Assembly: GCF_008831285.2 (NCBI RefSeq)
Contig: NC_045139.1
Coordinates: 8,714,204-8,774,203 of the forward strand
Reading direction: 5' to 3'
DNA from: Nymphaea colorata
Taxonomy: Eukaryota; Streptophyta; Magnoliopsida; Nymphaeales; Nymphaeaceae
DNA: 60,000 bases
The notes below the pieces were generated by a model. The model made no database searches and was not told where the DNA came from. It worked only from the letters and a program-made list of their open reading frames with translations. The position numbers and the translations under genes are program-made. Shown here in pieces: positions 11,880-22,810 of the stretch (its first letter is position 1; every line of letters starts with the position of its first letter).

Positions 11880-12800
11880 AGCACTGTCGAGCCGTCTGAT
11901 TCATTCTTCCATAGTATTGACAAGTTACTCATTGGCTAAACTTGTTAGTACTATTATTTTTACCAAAGTTTCCTCTTCCTCCATTACGGCCTCTACCCCT
12001 GCCACCAATATAGCTACCATGCTCGCGCCCCTGGTTAGCAACAAAGGCACGCCCATGCTCTTGTTCAACAATAAAGGCAATGGTTGTGGCTTCAATCTGA
12101 GTAAGTTGGGGTGAGCAAAGCATTCCAAGTCACTGTTTTTGAGTAATTAACATATCATAAAGTTCAGACCATGACGACAGATCTTTAAATGCAGTAACGG
12201 TGGTGATGAAAGATTCATATTTAGAACTCAGCTCATTCAAAGTATAGAGAACAAGATATGTATCTGAGACAAAATGCTGCACAGTGCTAAGAGAATCATG
12301 TAGAAAATTAATATGCTAAAGATAATCAGTCATAGACATTCCTCCCTTTTTGACGTTTTGTAGTTCTCTTTTTAGTTGAATAATATGAAGATTGTTTTGG
12401 GAGGCATACTGTTTTTCAAGAATGCACCAAGCATCTCTAGCTATGCTAACACGAACTAGTTGTGACATGACTGGTTGAGTGACAGTGACTTTGATCCAAC
12501 TTAATGCAAGTTGATCTTCATGGTACCATAAATCATAGGCAGGATTTTCTTGTATGTGTGCTTCATCAAAGAATTCAGGTGGAGCAGAACATTTCCCATT
12601 AACATACTTGATCAAATTTTGACTTGTCATAACACTTTCGAGTTGAGAACGCCAGAGAAGATAATTTGATCGATCAAGCTTAACTGAAACTAGAGTTGAG
12701 AAGACATTCTACTGTGTACCTGGGGCAACAGAAGTGGTTCTGGTGACGTTAGAAGAGGATGAGGTAGCCATTTTGAAGCTGAGTTTCCTCCTTGGCAAAA
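11880..12800 (-). pseudogene. Copia gag with altered zinc knuckle
   Basis: The gag region starts with an ATG near 12771 (MATSSSSNVTRTTS). It continues through the frame at 12316-12630 (NPAYDLWYHEDQLALSWI, ARDAWCILEKQYAS, IQLKRELQNVKKGGMSMTDYL), typical of copia-type gag. A Gly/Arg-rich stretch (GGRGRGRNGGRGNFG) precedes the knuckle. The knuckle reads CQYYGRMNQTARQC near 11880-11930, so the second Cys and the His of the CCHC pattern are replaced by Tyr and Gln. Several frameshifts separate the parts. Confidence 0.85.
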
Positions 12801-13044
12801 CTGAAGCAGGAACAAAAACAGGGGCAGTAGTATGGGCGGCCGGAAGAAAAGGCGATTTCAGCCGGCACCGATGTCGATTCTGGTCGACCACCAGACCGTT
12901 GGAAGCATTACTCTTGAAGGATGCGGCACGTACAATATCTTGCAGAAAAGCCTCTTGTGGAGACAACGCCGAACACAAGAAGGAGGCTGGGAGGCGGCAG
13001 ACACTGTTTTTCTTCAAAAAAAAGGCGGCACTTCAAAAATTAAT

Positions 13045-13370
13045 TTCTCTTCACCAGTAGCTCCAAAAAATCTGAAATTTTACGGAGTGATTCCTGATAT
13101 GTAGACAGTTCTGTTGAATCCTTGCTCGACACCTAAGGTGGCCGGAGTTGACAGCGCCGACTAATTTTCCAACCATTAACAGTCGGCAATCGCAGGTTGC
13201 AGGAGTTCTTCAAGACAGGTGGTACTTCATAAATAGATTTATCTTCATCGGTAGCTCCAAAAAATCTGAAATTTTACATAGTGATTCCTGAGATGCAGAC
13301 GATTCTGTTGAATCCTTGCTCAACACCTAAGGTGGCCGGAGTTGATAACGTTGGCTGATTTTCTTGCCAT
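13045..13370 (-). repeat. Tandem duplication in the copia 5' leader
   Basis: Between gag and the 5' LTR a segment of about 130 bp occurs twice, near 13045-13175 and 13240-13370, with about 195 bp between starts. Both carry GTAGCTCCAAAAAATCTGAA and CACCTAAGGTGGCCGGAGTT. It is non-coding leader DNA. Confidence 0.75.
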
Positions 13371-13483
13371 CAGTATTCTCCCCTGTTCAGCAATACAACA
13401 CCTGCTGAATGAGAAGACCTTGGTTGTTTTCCAATCTGTCAACAGCGACAGACCAAGGATAATGACAAAACCCAAAGGCCATT

Positions 13484-13496
13484 GGCTCTGATACCA
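13484..13496 (-). promoter_or_regulatory. Primer-binding site of the copia element
   Basis: On the minus strand the sequence TGGTATCAGAGCC directly follows the 5' LTR. It matches the common plant copia primer site for the 3' end of initiator methionine tRNA. Confidence 0.88.
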
Positions 13497-13799
13497 ACTT
13501 AAGAGAAAGGCACAAAGAGCACACGAGAAGAACACAGGCGTAACGTGGTTCGGCTAAAATCAGTCTACATCCACACCAAAGACACTCTCTTCAATACAAT
13601 ACTGTTACAAGGGAGAGAACATATATATATATATAGTCATTTTATACAGCTTAGATCCTTGATTTTAGGATCTAGATTCACTCGACAATCTCGGGCAGGA
13701 TTACAAGAGACAATAGAGGAAGATATTTCTTGATTGTTAGAAATAATATCTTCTCCTTTGTAACGGACCATGTCCGTTCCATAATCACAAATCTTGTCA
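13497..13799 (-). repeat. 5' LTR of the copia element
   Basis: 303 bp matching 8318-8613 with a few small indels. It should carry the element's promoter. The copy next to 13800 is followed by the target duplication AGTGG. Confidence 0.9.
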
Positions 13800-13806
13800 A
13801 GTGGAT

Positions 13807-13810
<4 letters not shown>

Positions 13811-13902
<92 letters not shown>
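13811..13902. repeat. (AT)n then (GA)n microsatellite
   Basis: An AT run of about 75 bp passes directly into a GA run of about 17 bp, just outside the copia element. Confidence 0.95.
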
Positions 13903-13903
<1 letters not shown>

Positions 13904-13904
13904 C

Positions 13905-14544
13905 TATAGGTGCGAAGCTAGCTAGCCCTTGCTCCGTTAGTATGCAAGCGAGCACTTTCTTGCTCTTGAAGCCAGTTTGACGAGCATAAACGAACATTTT
14001 CATGAGCCAATTAAGCCTGTGGGCAAGGTCACAAATGTCTAATCAAAACAACTTCACCTTTTCTGTTTAAAGTAAATGAACTGTATGTTGTCCAAAATAT
14101 GATTAGACATAACCATGGATATCAGGAGCTAAGTTGGTTATGGATGTCACCTAATCGAACGACTAAGGTGAGAAGGGCCATAAGTGCACCAGGGTACCGC
14201 TAGCAGTTTTGGAATGTAATGCATCCTCATAGACCCCAAAGCTCTTTGATCGAGTGACTCCTTCATTGTTCACAATCCCCAGTACCAGGAAATTCCCCAC
14301 CTCAATCATCATCTACAGATGCACATTCTATCTTATCATCATCACCATCACAAATACCACTTAAATGATCCCAGTAGCATTTTGGCAATAGATCCGTGGA
14401 GAACGAGCCACGAGAATGCAGAGATTGCAGTCTGGAGTCCTATCTTTGATAGGAAGACTCATTGACAGGTTGAATCAGAATTTGACAAAATCAAAACGCC
14501 ATAAATAGGATGATTCTGAATAAATGTATATAAATTGATAGCGA
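13905..14544. other. Intergenic DNA without recognisable gene
   Basis: About 640 bp of mixed unique DNA. From about 14470 onward it resembles 38390 onward downstream of copy B, so that point is probably near a block border of the tandem duplication. Confidence 0.5.
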
Positions 14545-14945
14545 CCATCTTTAGTGGTGGGATTTAACGATTGTGACAATGGTACGAAGAATATAATTGT
14601 CATCGTGTCAGATAATGAGTGTTCATTAATGATGTGAGATAACGAGCGTGTGTCGATGGTGTGAGATAATAATTGTCTTTTAATGATACGAGAGTGTTTA
14701 TTAATGATGTGAGATCACTGTCTGTTAGAAATGGTAGGTAACGATCATCTATTGACAGTGTGATGTGACGAGTTTTTATTAATGGTATGAGATAACATCG
14801 AGTGTCTGCAGTGTCTGAAAATAGACATGTCTGTCTTTTAATGGTGTGAAATAACAATAACAAGTACTTGTTAATGGTATGACTTAACCACTACATGTTA
14901 GTAGTGTTAGATGACAATCGCTTGTTAATGGTGTGAGATACTAAG
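14545..14945. repeat. Degenerate minisatellite, unit near 27 bp
   Basis: About 400 bp is built from diverged repeats containing GTGAGATAACGAGTGT and TTAATGGTGTGAGA. A homologous array lies at about 38440-38966 downstream of B, so the array predates the duplication of the block. Confidence 0.8.
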
Positions 14946-15453
14946 TGTAATATCCAGTGACCCCCTCCCTTTTTTTTTTCTCCCCACTTTCACCTATCTT
15001 TCTCTCTGCCCTTCTCTCTCTCTTTGCTCATTTAAGGCCATTATTCTTATGAAATGTGAAGAAATACCAACAAGTATTCCTTGTGTATCAGTTTTGGCAT
15101 TAGAACCATTTTATGGCTTCTATATATCTTGCATGTGCCGGTAAGTATGCACCTAAATCAAGCAACCACTCAATACTCATTAATTTGGGTACACCCTTGA
15201 TAAAATTGAAATAGGAAGTCTACTTTCGTTTGCTTAAAATCATTAAAAGTTTTTTGATTTTGCATAATATTTATCAAAAGCACCTTGTTGAATTAAACCC
15301 ATTATATGGAAGAAACTTCAGCTTCATGAGCAAAGTCCAAATTTCATTCATATTAAATCCTGATGAACCCATTTGATTGGTCAGATTGGCAGATTTGTGA
15401 AAGTCTAGTCAACAATTCCATTTTAGGAAGCTACTCTTGTGGATTGCAAACGG

Positions 15454-15498
15454 TGGGCAAATGATGAGATGGTGAGAGAAACACCGCACATTCGAAAG
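15454..15498 (+). pseudogene. Relict SCPL exon (part of exon 10)
   Basis: A 45 bp segment encodes WANDEMVRETPHIRK followed by a GT donor. It matches the 3' part of SCPL exon 10 (WANNETVREALHVRK in B). The upstream half (the YGYYL part) is not recognisable and no neighbouring exon is intact. It is a remnant of another SCPL gene in the array, homologous to the fuller fragment at 39631-39702. Confidence 0.75.
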
Positions 15499-15679
15499 GT
15501 ACATTCATTTGTTGTTGATGTTGTTGCAGTTATTGTTTATGGTTTTTCTCTTATGAAGAGAATATGCCGTTTTATTGATCACACAAGTTCGAATATGCAT
15601 GCATCTCCAAATTAATGCAATAATCGCTGTCCCCCTGACTGGTTTTTTTATCAGCAGCCGAAAGGGTGAAACTTGGTCC

Positions 15680-16550
15680 CAGTGGCGGAGCCAAAAATTT
15701 TTGGCTATGAGGTTGAATACTCATTTTTTTTTTAAATGAGATTGAAATTTTAGTTTGAGAATTTTTATGTATTTCAATCTCATTTCAAAAAACAAAAATG
15801 AAAGCAACAACAAACAAAAAACGTCAGTAATATGGAATTTAAATAGCACACAAACAAGAGAGAACAAGTCAAGTGGAGAAACTCTGCCTCCGGCATCATC
15901 CACCTTAGAGAGATAGAGAGCACATTTTCAGTTGAGGGGAATTAGCAGATTTAGGGCTAACGAGATGCAGACAAAATAGAAAATAGATCAAACAAATAGA
16001 CATTAAACGCCCAAAACCAAACACCCAAAATCGCTGCAGGGCTGAAAGATGTGGATGGGAGAACCGAGAAGTGGAAGAGCCAACCTGCGGTGGAGGGGGG
16101 AAGGCCGAAGGGAGGAACAGACCTGCTGCTGCTGGAGCTCTGTCATGTGGCTGCAGAGGGGAGAAGATCCAAGCAAACTTGCTGATAGCTTGATGTTGGA
16201 GCTGCCGAGAACTGCTGCGGCAGCGAAACGAAAGAGCGTGCAAGATGCACAGATTGGGACTGGATTCATTTTTGGTGTGGGCAACACGGTGTCAAGATGG
16301 GCGTGAGGCAAACAGAGGCTCCATTTCACTATGGAGCTTTATTGTGCTGGCGTGCAGGGGCGGAGGGAGGGGGGGGGCCGCCTAGGCCATGGGATAAAAA
16401 AAATTTACATTGAAAAAAAAATTATTTTTTAATCACTCTATGTATTTTTTAGATTTAAATTTAGTTTGGCCCTACCCAGATCTAGAGGTTGGACTGTTCT
16501 GGCTCCGCCACTGCTAGCGTGGGCAGGCGCCCACGCTGGCTCCGCTACTG
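15680..16550. mobile_element. hAT-type element with CAGTGGCGGAGCCA ends
   Basis: The 871 bp element begins CAGTGGCGGAGCCA and ends TGGCTCCGCTACTG, an imperfect inverted terminal repeat. It is flanked by the perfect 8-bp direct repeat CTTGGTCC (15672-15679 and 16551-16558). The homologous site downstream of B (39873-39880) is empty and holds a single CTTGGTCC. The inside has a moderately GC-rich block (16040-16330) with open frames on both strands that I do not recognise. There is no transposase, so it is non-autonomous. A smaller element of the same kind is nested at 16355-16513. Confidence 0.9.
16355..16513. mobile_element. Nested small hAT MITE
   Basis: A 159 bp segment starts CAGGGGCGGAGGGAGG and ends TGGCTCCGCCACTG. 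It is flanked by CTGGCGTG on the left and CTAGCGTG on the right (7 of 8 matching), a likely hAT target duplication. It sits inside the element at 15680-16550, so it is the younger of the two. Confidence 0.75.
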
Positions 16551-16558
16551 CTTGGTCC

Positions 16559-16663
16559 AAGTTCTCAAAGGAGCAGGTAGCAGTAAACTCAAGAAGCATA
16601 CATACATGCATACATAAACAAGTGATATACCCATTGATAAAAACTAGTGATGCATGCATTATT

Positions 16664-16711
<48 letters not shown>

Positions 16712-17085
16712 TTTGAGTTGACACTGCGCATCATAATTCCTGCATGTGTGTTTCCAAACTAAGATCTGATTGTGCATCCAGATTTTCTGCCATTTATGTT
16801 AGCCAAAATATAATTTGCACCCGGGGTAAGGATCCGATAAAATTGCAATTTTTGTAGTTTTTTTCCCCTTAACTAACCACGTTATAGATCCTTCATAGGT
16901 AATGTCACGTAGAAATTGGATCCAGACGTCCAACATATCATGGTCCATGGATCCCGACCTACGTCCCGTCTAACATTTGAATCACACACTTTATTTTCCG
17001 GCCGCAGTTTTCCTAGGTTGCCTTTGAAACGCTATGGGATAAAACATACGTCCAAGCGAATGAGGCCTAGTGTTCTATTAAGACT
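16559..17085. other. 5' distal flank of copy B, no gene
   Basis: This stretch is homologous to about 39881-40240 upstream of C. It contains an (AT)n run at about 16668-16708. I see no coding segment. Confidence 0.55.
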
Positions 17086-17365
17086 AAGGCTGACCGTCGG
17101 GTGGGGTACCTAATAGGTACTTGGTACGTGACCTGACTCAGGTCTATGCTCGGGCTAAAAAAAGGGCACGGGCCGGCCCGAATGGGCCCGATTGTAAGAT
17201 TTGTTTTAGTATATGTTTTATTGATTTATATATATAATTAAAATATTGTATTATGATTAATTATATTTAAATATTATTTTATATTAAAAGTATATTTTTT
17301 TAATTTAATCGTGTGCTGGCTGGGCCCGGGTTTCAGGTGTCGGGCCTGCACGAGCCCGAACTATT
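17086..17365. mobile_element. MITE-like repeat with AT core and GGGCC-rich ends
   Basis: The ends are rich in GGCCCGG/GGGCCCG motifs, and the AT-rich core contains TTATTGATTTATATATATAA and ATTAATTATATTTA. Similar elements occur near 22490-22810, 29995-30300 (opposite orientation), 43720-43960 and 49905-50200 (opposite orientation). This copy starts TAAGGCTGACC. Confidence 0.65.
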
Positions 17366-17713
17366 ATAAATGCCATACTAACTTTTTTTTGGAAATCCAT
17401 GAATTCAAAACATAACATAAAGCCGCACCAAACATAGCATAGCTGGTCAATGGTAGGTCGAGTGTGCAAATGTCAATTCAATTCTTGTGGGTTCTACATC
17501 TTTAGACTATAAATCGTGGCAGAAACTACTTTTGAATTGAAAACAGTGATCAGAAGGAAGGCTTCAGCCTATTTCCCACTCATTAGGTCTACCTTTTGTT
17601 CACCTAAAAAGTTTTCTTCAGATCTAGCTTTTATAAGGAATAGGTCTTTCTTAACACTAAGAAATATAATATATCTATATATATTTATTTATTTATTTAT
17701 TTATAAAAGTGGG

Positions 17714-18016
17714 AGAGAGAGAGAGATTGGAACAAAATACGGTCATGGAAAAGAATCATCATCCTGCTTAAGCTCAAAAGCAGAAATTAACATACAGCCA
17801 TTGAAAAAGGAAAACAAAGCCACTGATTATCCTCCATGGTGCAAAACCGACACGACAAATATAATGCCAAAGCTGAGCTTGCGAGCATCAAGGGTTGCAT
17901 GATCATTGTTTTCCTTTTTCAATGGCGGTATGTTAATTTCTGTTTTTAAGCATAAGCAGGATGATGATTCGTTTCCATGACCGTATTTTGCTCCAACCTC
18001 TCTCTCTCTCTCTCTC
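17714..18016. repeat. Inverted duplication (hairpin) upstream of copy B
   Basis: Two arms of about 105 bp (17714-17817 and 17907-18016) are near-perfect reverse complements, separated by 89 bp. Both contain the GA or CT tract, the TACGGTCATGG segment and the AATCATCATCCTGCTTA segment. The block upstream of C (40829-40965) has only one arm. The right arm touches the LINE-like insertion. Confidence 0.85.
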
Positions 18017-18020
18017 TTTC

Positions 18021-18844
18021 TCTTAATCGCTTGCTTTGTCGTGCGGCGATCGGTTTTCTTTGCTCGCCTGAGGGGGTCCGTCAAGCTAGGGCATTGTCTT
18101 TCAGTTGGCAGTCTACTATCTTCAATTGCGTTTTCGCCGACACACTTCAGATGACAGATGCTTGCGGACTCCTCCAGGCCTTCCTCCCGCCCGCGCGTTG
18201 TTGTTTTCTCCTTTTGCAGATGGGTGATTGTTCCTTGCGGCCGAGGCTCCCCAAGGTGGTCTCCGTTGGTAGGCCAGCCCCCTCACCGTGGTGTGTCCCC
18301 TCTTCTCGGCGTGCTTTCAAGCTTCGTCACCTTCTTCAGTCTGTCGCTTCTATCCGCGTCAGATGGGGCCAGTGGTGGTGTTAGAGGTGTGCTTCCTTGA
18401 ACGGCCGCCGGGATGTCACGTGTTCTCGATGTCGTTTTCCTGCTTGTCAGAATGATCGTCGCCTTTTTGCTTGGCGGCATGGTTTTGCAGCGGTCACTGC
18501 TTCCTTCTGGGTCCAGGTTCCTCTGTAAGTTGTTCAGCGGTCACCTTCTTCTGACGAGACCTCTATGTTCTTTGGTTCTATCAGACTTCCTTGGCCTGGG
18601 CCTACTTGTCCTGGTACGCTGGGTCCACCTTTTTTGGTACAGGTTCCGCAGGTTTTCAGCACAGGTGATCCGCCGCACCAATGCTCTTCGGTGGTAGTGC
18701 TACCGCCTTCTCAGCTTCCGCCCTTGCTTCCCTCACCACGAGCGCCAGGCCCTCCTCAGCGAAGGAGTCCAGCTTGCTCTTTGCCACGCTCCTCTGAGGT
18801 ACCCTGCTCGCCCTTTCCTTTTCCTGCTTTGCGTGCTGCCTCCA

Positions 18845-18897
<53 letters not shown>

Positions 18898-19850
18898 TCG
18901 CTTGCTTTGTCGTGCGGCGATCTGTTTTCTTTACTCGCCTGAGGGGGTCCGTCAAGTTAGGGCATTGTCTTTCAGTTGGCAGTCTACTATCTTCAATTGC
19001 GTTTTCGCTGACACACTTCAGATGACAGATGCTTGCGGACTCCTCCAAGCCTTCCTCCCGCCCGCACGTTGTTGTTTTCTCCTTTTGCAGATGAGTGATT
19101 GTTCCTTGAGGCCGAGGCTCCCCAAGGTGGTCTCCGTTTGTCCTTCTGTCGCGTCACTCCCCCCCCCCCCGGTCTCTTTGATCTCCTGGCCATCTTCTCG
19201 TGTCATTGCTTTTGTCTGGCTTCTTCTGATTGGTCATATCAACATTTTTGATCACCTACAGCGCCTTGGCATCAGTTTGGCTAATCAGTGTCTCCTATGT
19301 CTTGTTGCGATTGAGTCTCGGGTCCACCTTTTTACTTCTTATCCTTTTTTTTTTCTAATGTTTTTGCTTTTACTTGGCCTTCCCTTGTTAGTAATCTTCC
19401 AAACCCACCATCCATTCGTCTTCTCTTTCTCTTTTGTCCTTCTCCCCACTTAACTGCTTCCTGGGGTCATGTCTGGAGGTCGTGGCTCATTTCAGCTTGG
19501 TGGCGCATTTGGGTGGAGCGCAACAACAGGGTCTTCAGGGGCACATTCTTTTCACCAGATTCTGTGGCTCGTCTTGTGCAAGGGGATATCTAGTTCGCCA
19601 TTCGGTCAAAGCGCTGCCACCTGACTGCGGTTGGGTGACTGTGCCGCTTCGTCTTTCTTCTTCTCTCCTATTTTTTTGTGCATTGTATTGTATATTTGTT
19701 TTTCCTGCTTGTAGTTTTTACGGTATGTTTTTTGCGGATTGTTTTTGTATTTAGGGGACCTCTTGTCCTCAAATTTTGTTATATATTCCTATTGTATCGG
19801 CTTTCTCTCTCTCTCTCTCTATATATATATATAACCAGCTTTTTCCTATC
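18021..19850 (+). mobile_element. L1-type LINE remnant with duplicated 5' segment
   Basis: About 1.8 kb of GC-richer DNA is absent from the homologous position upstream of C. Its 3' part encodes, near 19210-19335, HLQRLGISLANQCLLCLVAI followed by ESRVHLF. This is the zinc-binding domain at the end of plant LINE reverse transcriptases (zf-RVT). In another frame near 19462-19545 it encodes WWRIWVERNNRVFRG, which follows that domain. The 5' part has Pro-rich frames and a 247 bp segment present twice (18021-18267 and 18892-19138). The reverse transcriptase core is missing. It is a truncated, rearranged, inactive copy, possibly two nested ones. Confidence 0.75.
18848..18894. repeat. (CT)n microsatellite
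   Basis: An uninterrupted CT run just before the second copy of the duplicated LINE-like segment. A similar run precedes the first copy near 18000. Confidence 0.95.
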
Positions 19851-21773
19851 GATTTTTTATCCATGATTGATAATGTCTCCTTGAGATAAAGGAATAGTGA
19901 AAAGACTCTTCCCTTTCTTCTTCCAAATCTCGGGTTCCCGATCTACTATGTCTATGTCGCAGGAACTTACATTTTCAATTATGAGTAAAAAACTTATTTG
20001 AGCAGTTGTATCTCTATAGAACAAATCGTGGGATACTTACTTACCATGTATACATATATACAAAATAATACGGGTATTGATACAATTCATCTAATATATA
20101 TATATATATATTGTTTGTAGTAATCCGTAAGCCATGGTCCTCCTTGCGATGCTCTGCCTCTGTAGGACCCTGATGATGATATGAAGGCATACCGATCTTC
20201 TCCTGCCAACTTTTGGCAAGAGATCCAACCAGGTTTCAAATTCTTGACTTCCCTCAACTTGAAAGTCTTAACTGGAATGGCTAGACAGGTAGGTGGAGCC
20301 CTTGTTAGATCTTCAGCTCAGCTGTACATGTCCGGCAAGGTTACCACGGCTTCTGCTGTTTCGGTTGAGATTTCGTCCTCCAAGGCTGGCTGAAAATGAA
20401 GGCCTCACTTTCCAACAGGTGCTCCTATCCTCGTTATTTCTGTAGTTGTCTCACTTGCTCTCTCTCTACACTGGTTGCAAAAATGGTTCCTTAGTTCATA
20501 TTTGCATGCTCTTTCACTATACCAAGAATTATCTTACGGTCTAGTGCTCAGCTTTGCACTATTTTGTTTTATTAGTGTCAAAATTGGTTGCTTGAAGACT
20601 TTTTTCTTGTTGTAGAAAAATATGCTAGAAGACTTTTGTCTAATTGAAGATTTGGATGTAATCCTCATGTTAGTGGCAAAATAGTCATTTTCTCTCCTTT
20701 TGTCAAATGTTTAACTCACCAACAAAAAACTTGGCTTGTTTTTTCTATTATTGTGAAAAACTTCATTCCTATCTACAGGGCAGAGCCCAGGGGGGCCCAT
20801 AGGGTCCTCCGCCCTCCAACCCTTTCCCTTCAATTTTTTTTATAAATTTACATCTAAATTTTAAAAAATTTCATTTGGCCCATATAAAAATTTTAAAAAA
20901 TAATATTTTGGTCTTTGTTAAAATTTAAAAACTTTAATTCGGCCTTCTTAACTATGCTTCTCCCTATCTAACTACCAATTTTAATGGAATGGAGAAAAAA
21001 ATAAAAGTTCTTTTATCAAATGAAAATCTATTAGAGTTTTGGATTCGTGGATGCTTAGGAGGGACTGAGGCAAGGGAGGCCTTTCCGGGGCCCATGGCTC
21101 CCACCTAAACTTTTTTTTTTTTTAATTTTAACATTCATATGTTAAAAGTTTTGAAAACTTTCTTTTGGCACTTACAAAAATTTTTAAAAAAGATATTTGA
21201 CCGTTTTTCATCAACTGTTGTCAAGACCCCGGAGGCAGGGAAAATGAAGGGGCTTTCGGGCTTTTTTCGAAAGGTGGAATTAATACCTCTCGCTCACCCA
21301 AAAGTTCCTCAACTGTTCGGCTCTTCTATGACAAAATTGCTAGCTTCTGGCTAGGTTATTGCTAAAGAAGGCAGTTCACTTAAAAAGAAATGTTTTTTTA
21401 GATCAACTAGGTGTTGAGACTGAAGGCTCGTGGAGGGGGTTTCTGTAATCTACTTCTCTTCTTAGAGAATATTATGACAGATATGCTTTAGAAATTAACG
21501 AAACCATTTTTTAAAATTTTTTACAAGAATTGGTCAACGTAAAAAATTCTTGAAATCCTGCTACTTCTCTTGGCGCCACCACATCAAATGCCTCACTCAA
21601 ACCTCTGCGACACATCAAATGCCGAAGAAGAAGGATAAGGCGATGCCGTGACGAAGAACACGCTAATTTAACTGAAGAAGAAGAGGAACCCCATTCTCGT
21701 TGTCAGATCAAGAAAAGGAAGGAAAATGAAAGAGCGAAACCATCGGCCCACTCATCCGATGGCTTCGCCTCTT

Positions 21774-22088
21774 TTAAAACCCTAAACCCAACCACGCAGA
21801 GAGAGAAGTAGGGAAAAAGACCGACCATGGCGGGTATTTTTCGGGCGCAAAAGGAAGAAGACAGTGGTGATGACGTACTTGTTGATCATCGTCCGTCCGA
21901 CTCCATTGATCATCGGCCGCCGGTGGATGGATAGAGGAGGAGAAGGATACGGTGAAGAGAGGAGAGCGTAGGAATTGATGAAGGAAAATGGGTTTCACTC
22001 GATGCCAAGAGAGGGAAGCACCCAACTTTCTGGTGGAACGAGAGAGAGAGAGATCACCGACAAAGTGGAAAATGCAATAGCAAAACAA
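21774..22088 (-). other. Conserved gene-like fragment, unidentified
   Basis: On the minus strand a 104-codon frame contains GASLSWHRVKPIFLHQFLRS and PLFTVSFSSSIHPP. Copy C's block has a near-identical version (42973-43224) with the same frame. The text is rich in Arg, Ser and hydrophobic residues and resembles an organelle transit peptide, followed by GATGATCAACAA and a good donor-like GTACGT in this copy only. It may be a first exon captured with its leader by a transposon, or chance. I do not recognise a family. Confidence 0.35.
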
Positions 22089-22489
22089 AAAGATCCGAGA
22101 GAGGGAGAGATTGGTAATACGGCAGGAGACAAAATCAGATCCACTTAAAAAAATTATTAAACGTTTTTTTATAACATTGTGGAGATAATCTTACAATGGG
22201 GAACCTGTGTTAAATTAGTTATTTATTGATTTTAATAATGTTCTTGAATGATAAAAAAAATTGAACGGCTTTCCTACCATATTGATAGTAGAAAAAACAA
22301 ACTTTTGTATAAATATAACTGGAAATAAACATCGTTTATAATATTTATGCTTAGGATGTTCATCTTTTTTTTCAGAATATTATTAAACAAACACTTAAGA
22401 GGTCTGGTTTTTGTCATTTGTCTAGGTGGGATGGTATTTATGAGTCTTTCTCTCTCTAATATATATATAAAGAGAGAGTGGATGTGCTT

Positions 22490-22810
22490 AAAGTTGGGCA
22501 TTTGGTCGACGGATACTCGGTATTTGGCCTGCTCAAGCAAGGGCTACCTTAAAAAAGGGCAATAGGCCAGCTCAATAAGTTATCGGGTCGGCCCAGGTGA
22601 GTCCAACTAAGCCTGGTTTGATCTGATAGATTGTTTTAATACATATTTTATTGATTTTTATATATAATTATAATATTTTACTACAATTAATTATATTTAT
22701 ATAATTTTTGTTATAAATATATATATATATATATATTAATTTAATCAGGCCGTACCCGAGTTCGGATTTTAGGTTTCGAGTAGGCCCAAGCTTATGTTGG
22801 CTGAGTTCAG
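22490..22810. mobile_element. MITE-like repeat with AT core (copy 2)
   Basis: Same family as 17086-17365: GGCC-rich ends around an AT-rich core containing ATTTTATTGATTTTTATATA. The homologous position upstream of C (43720-43960) holds a diverged, shortened copy. Confidence 0.6.

Larger units (their letters stand above)
8318..13799 (-). mobile_element. Ty1/copia LTR retrotransposon, degenerate
   Basis: A complete but inactive copia element lies on the minus strand. The two LTRs (8318-8613 and 13497-13799) are flanked by the 5-bp target duplication AGTGG (8313-8317 and 13800-13804). A primer-binding site matching the usual initiator-tRNA-type sequence TGGTATCAGAGCC abuts the 5' LTR, and a G-rich polypurine tract lies just inside the 3' LTR. 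In element order the domains are gag, zinc knuckle, protease, pre-integrase, integrase, reverse transcriptase and RNase H, which is the copia order. The reading frame is interrupted by several stops and frameshifts. By eye the LTRs differ at about 15 substitutions in 295 bp, so the insertion is not recent. The LTR ends are TG...CT or TG...GT rather than the usual TG...CA. Confidence 0.93.

Noticed and set aside
18413-18897. Pro/Leu-rich plus-strand frames as host genes
   Set aside because: They lie inside the LINE-like insertion that is missing from the sister block; at best they are ORF1 remnants.
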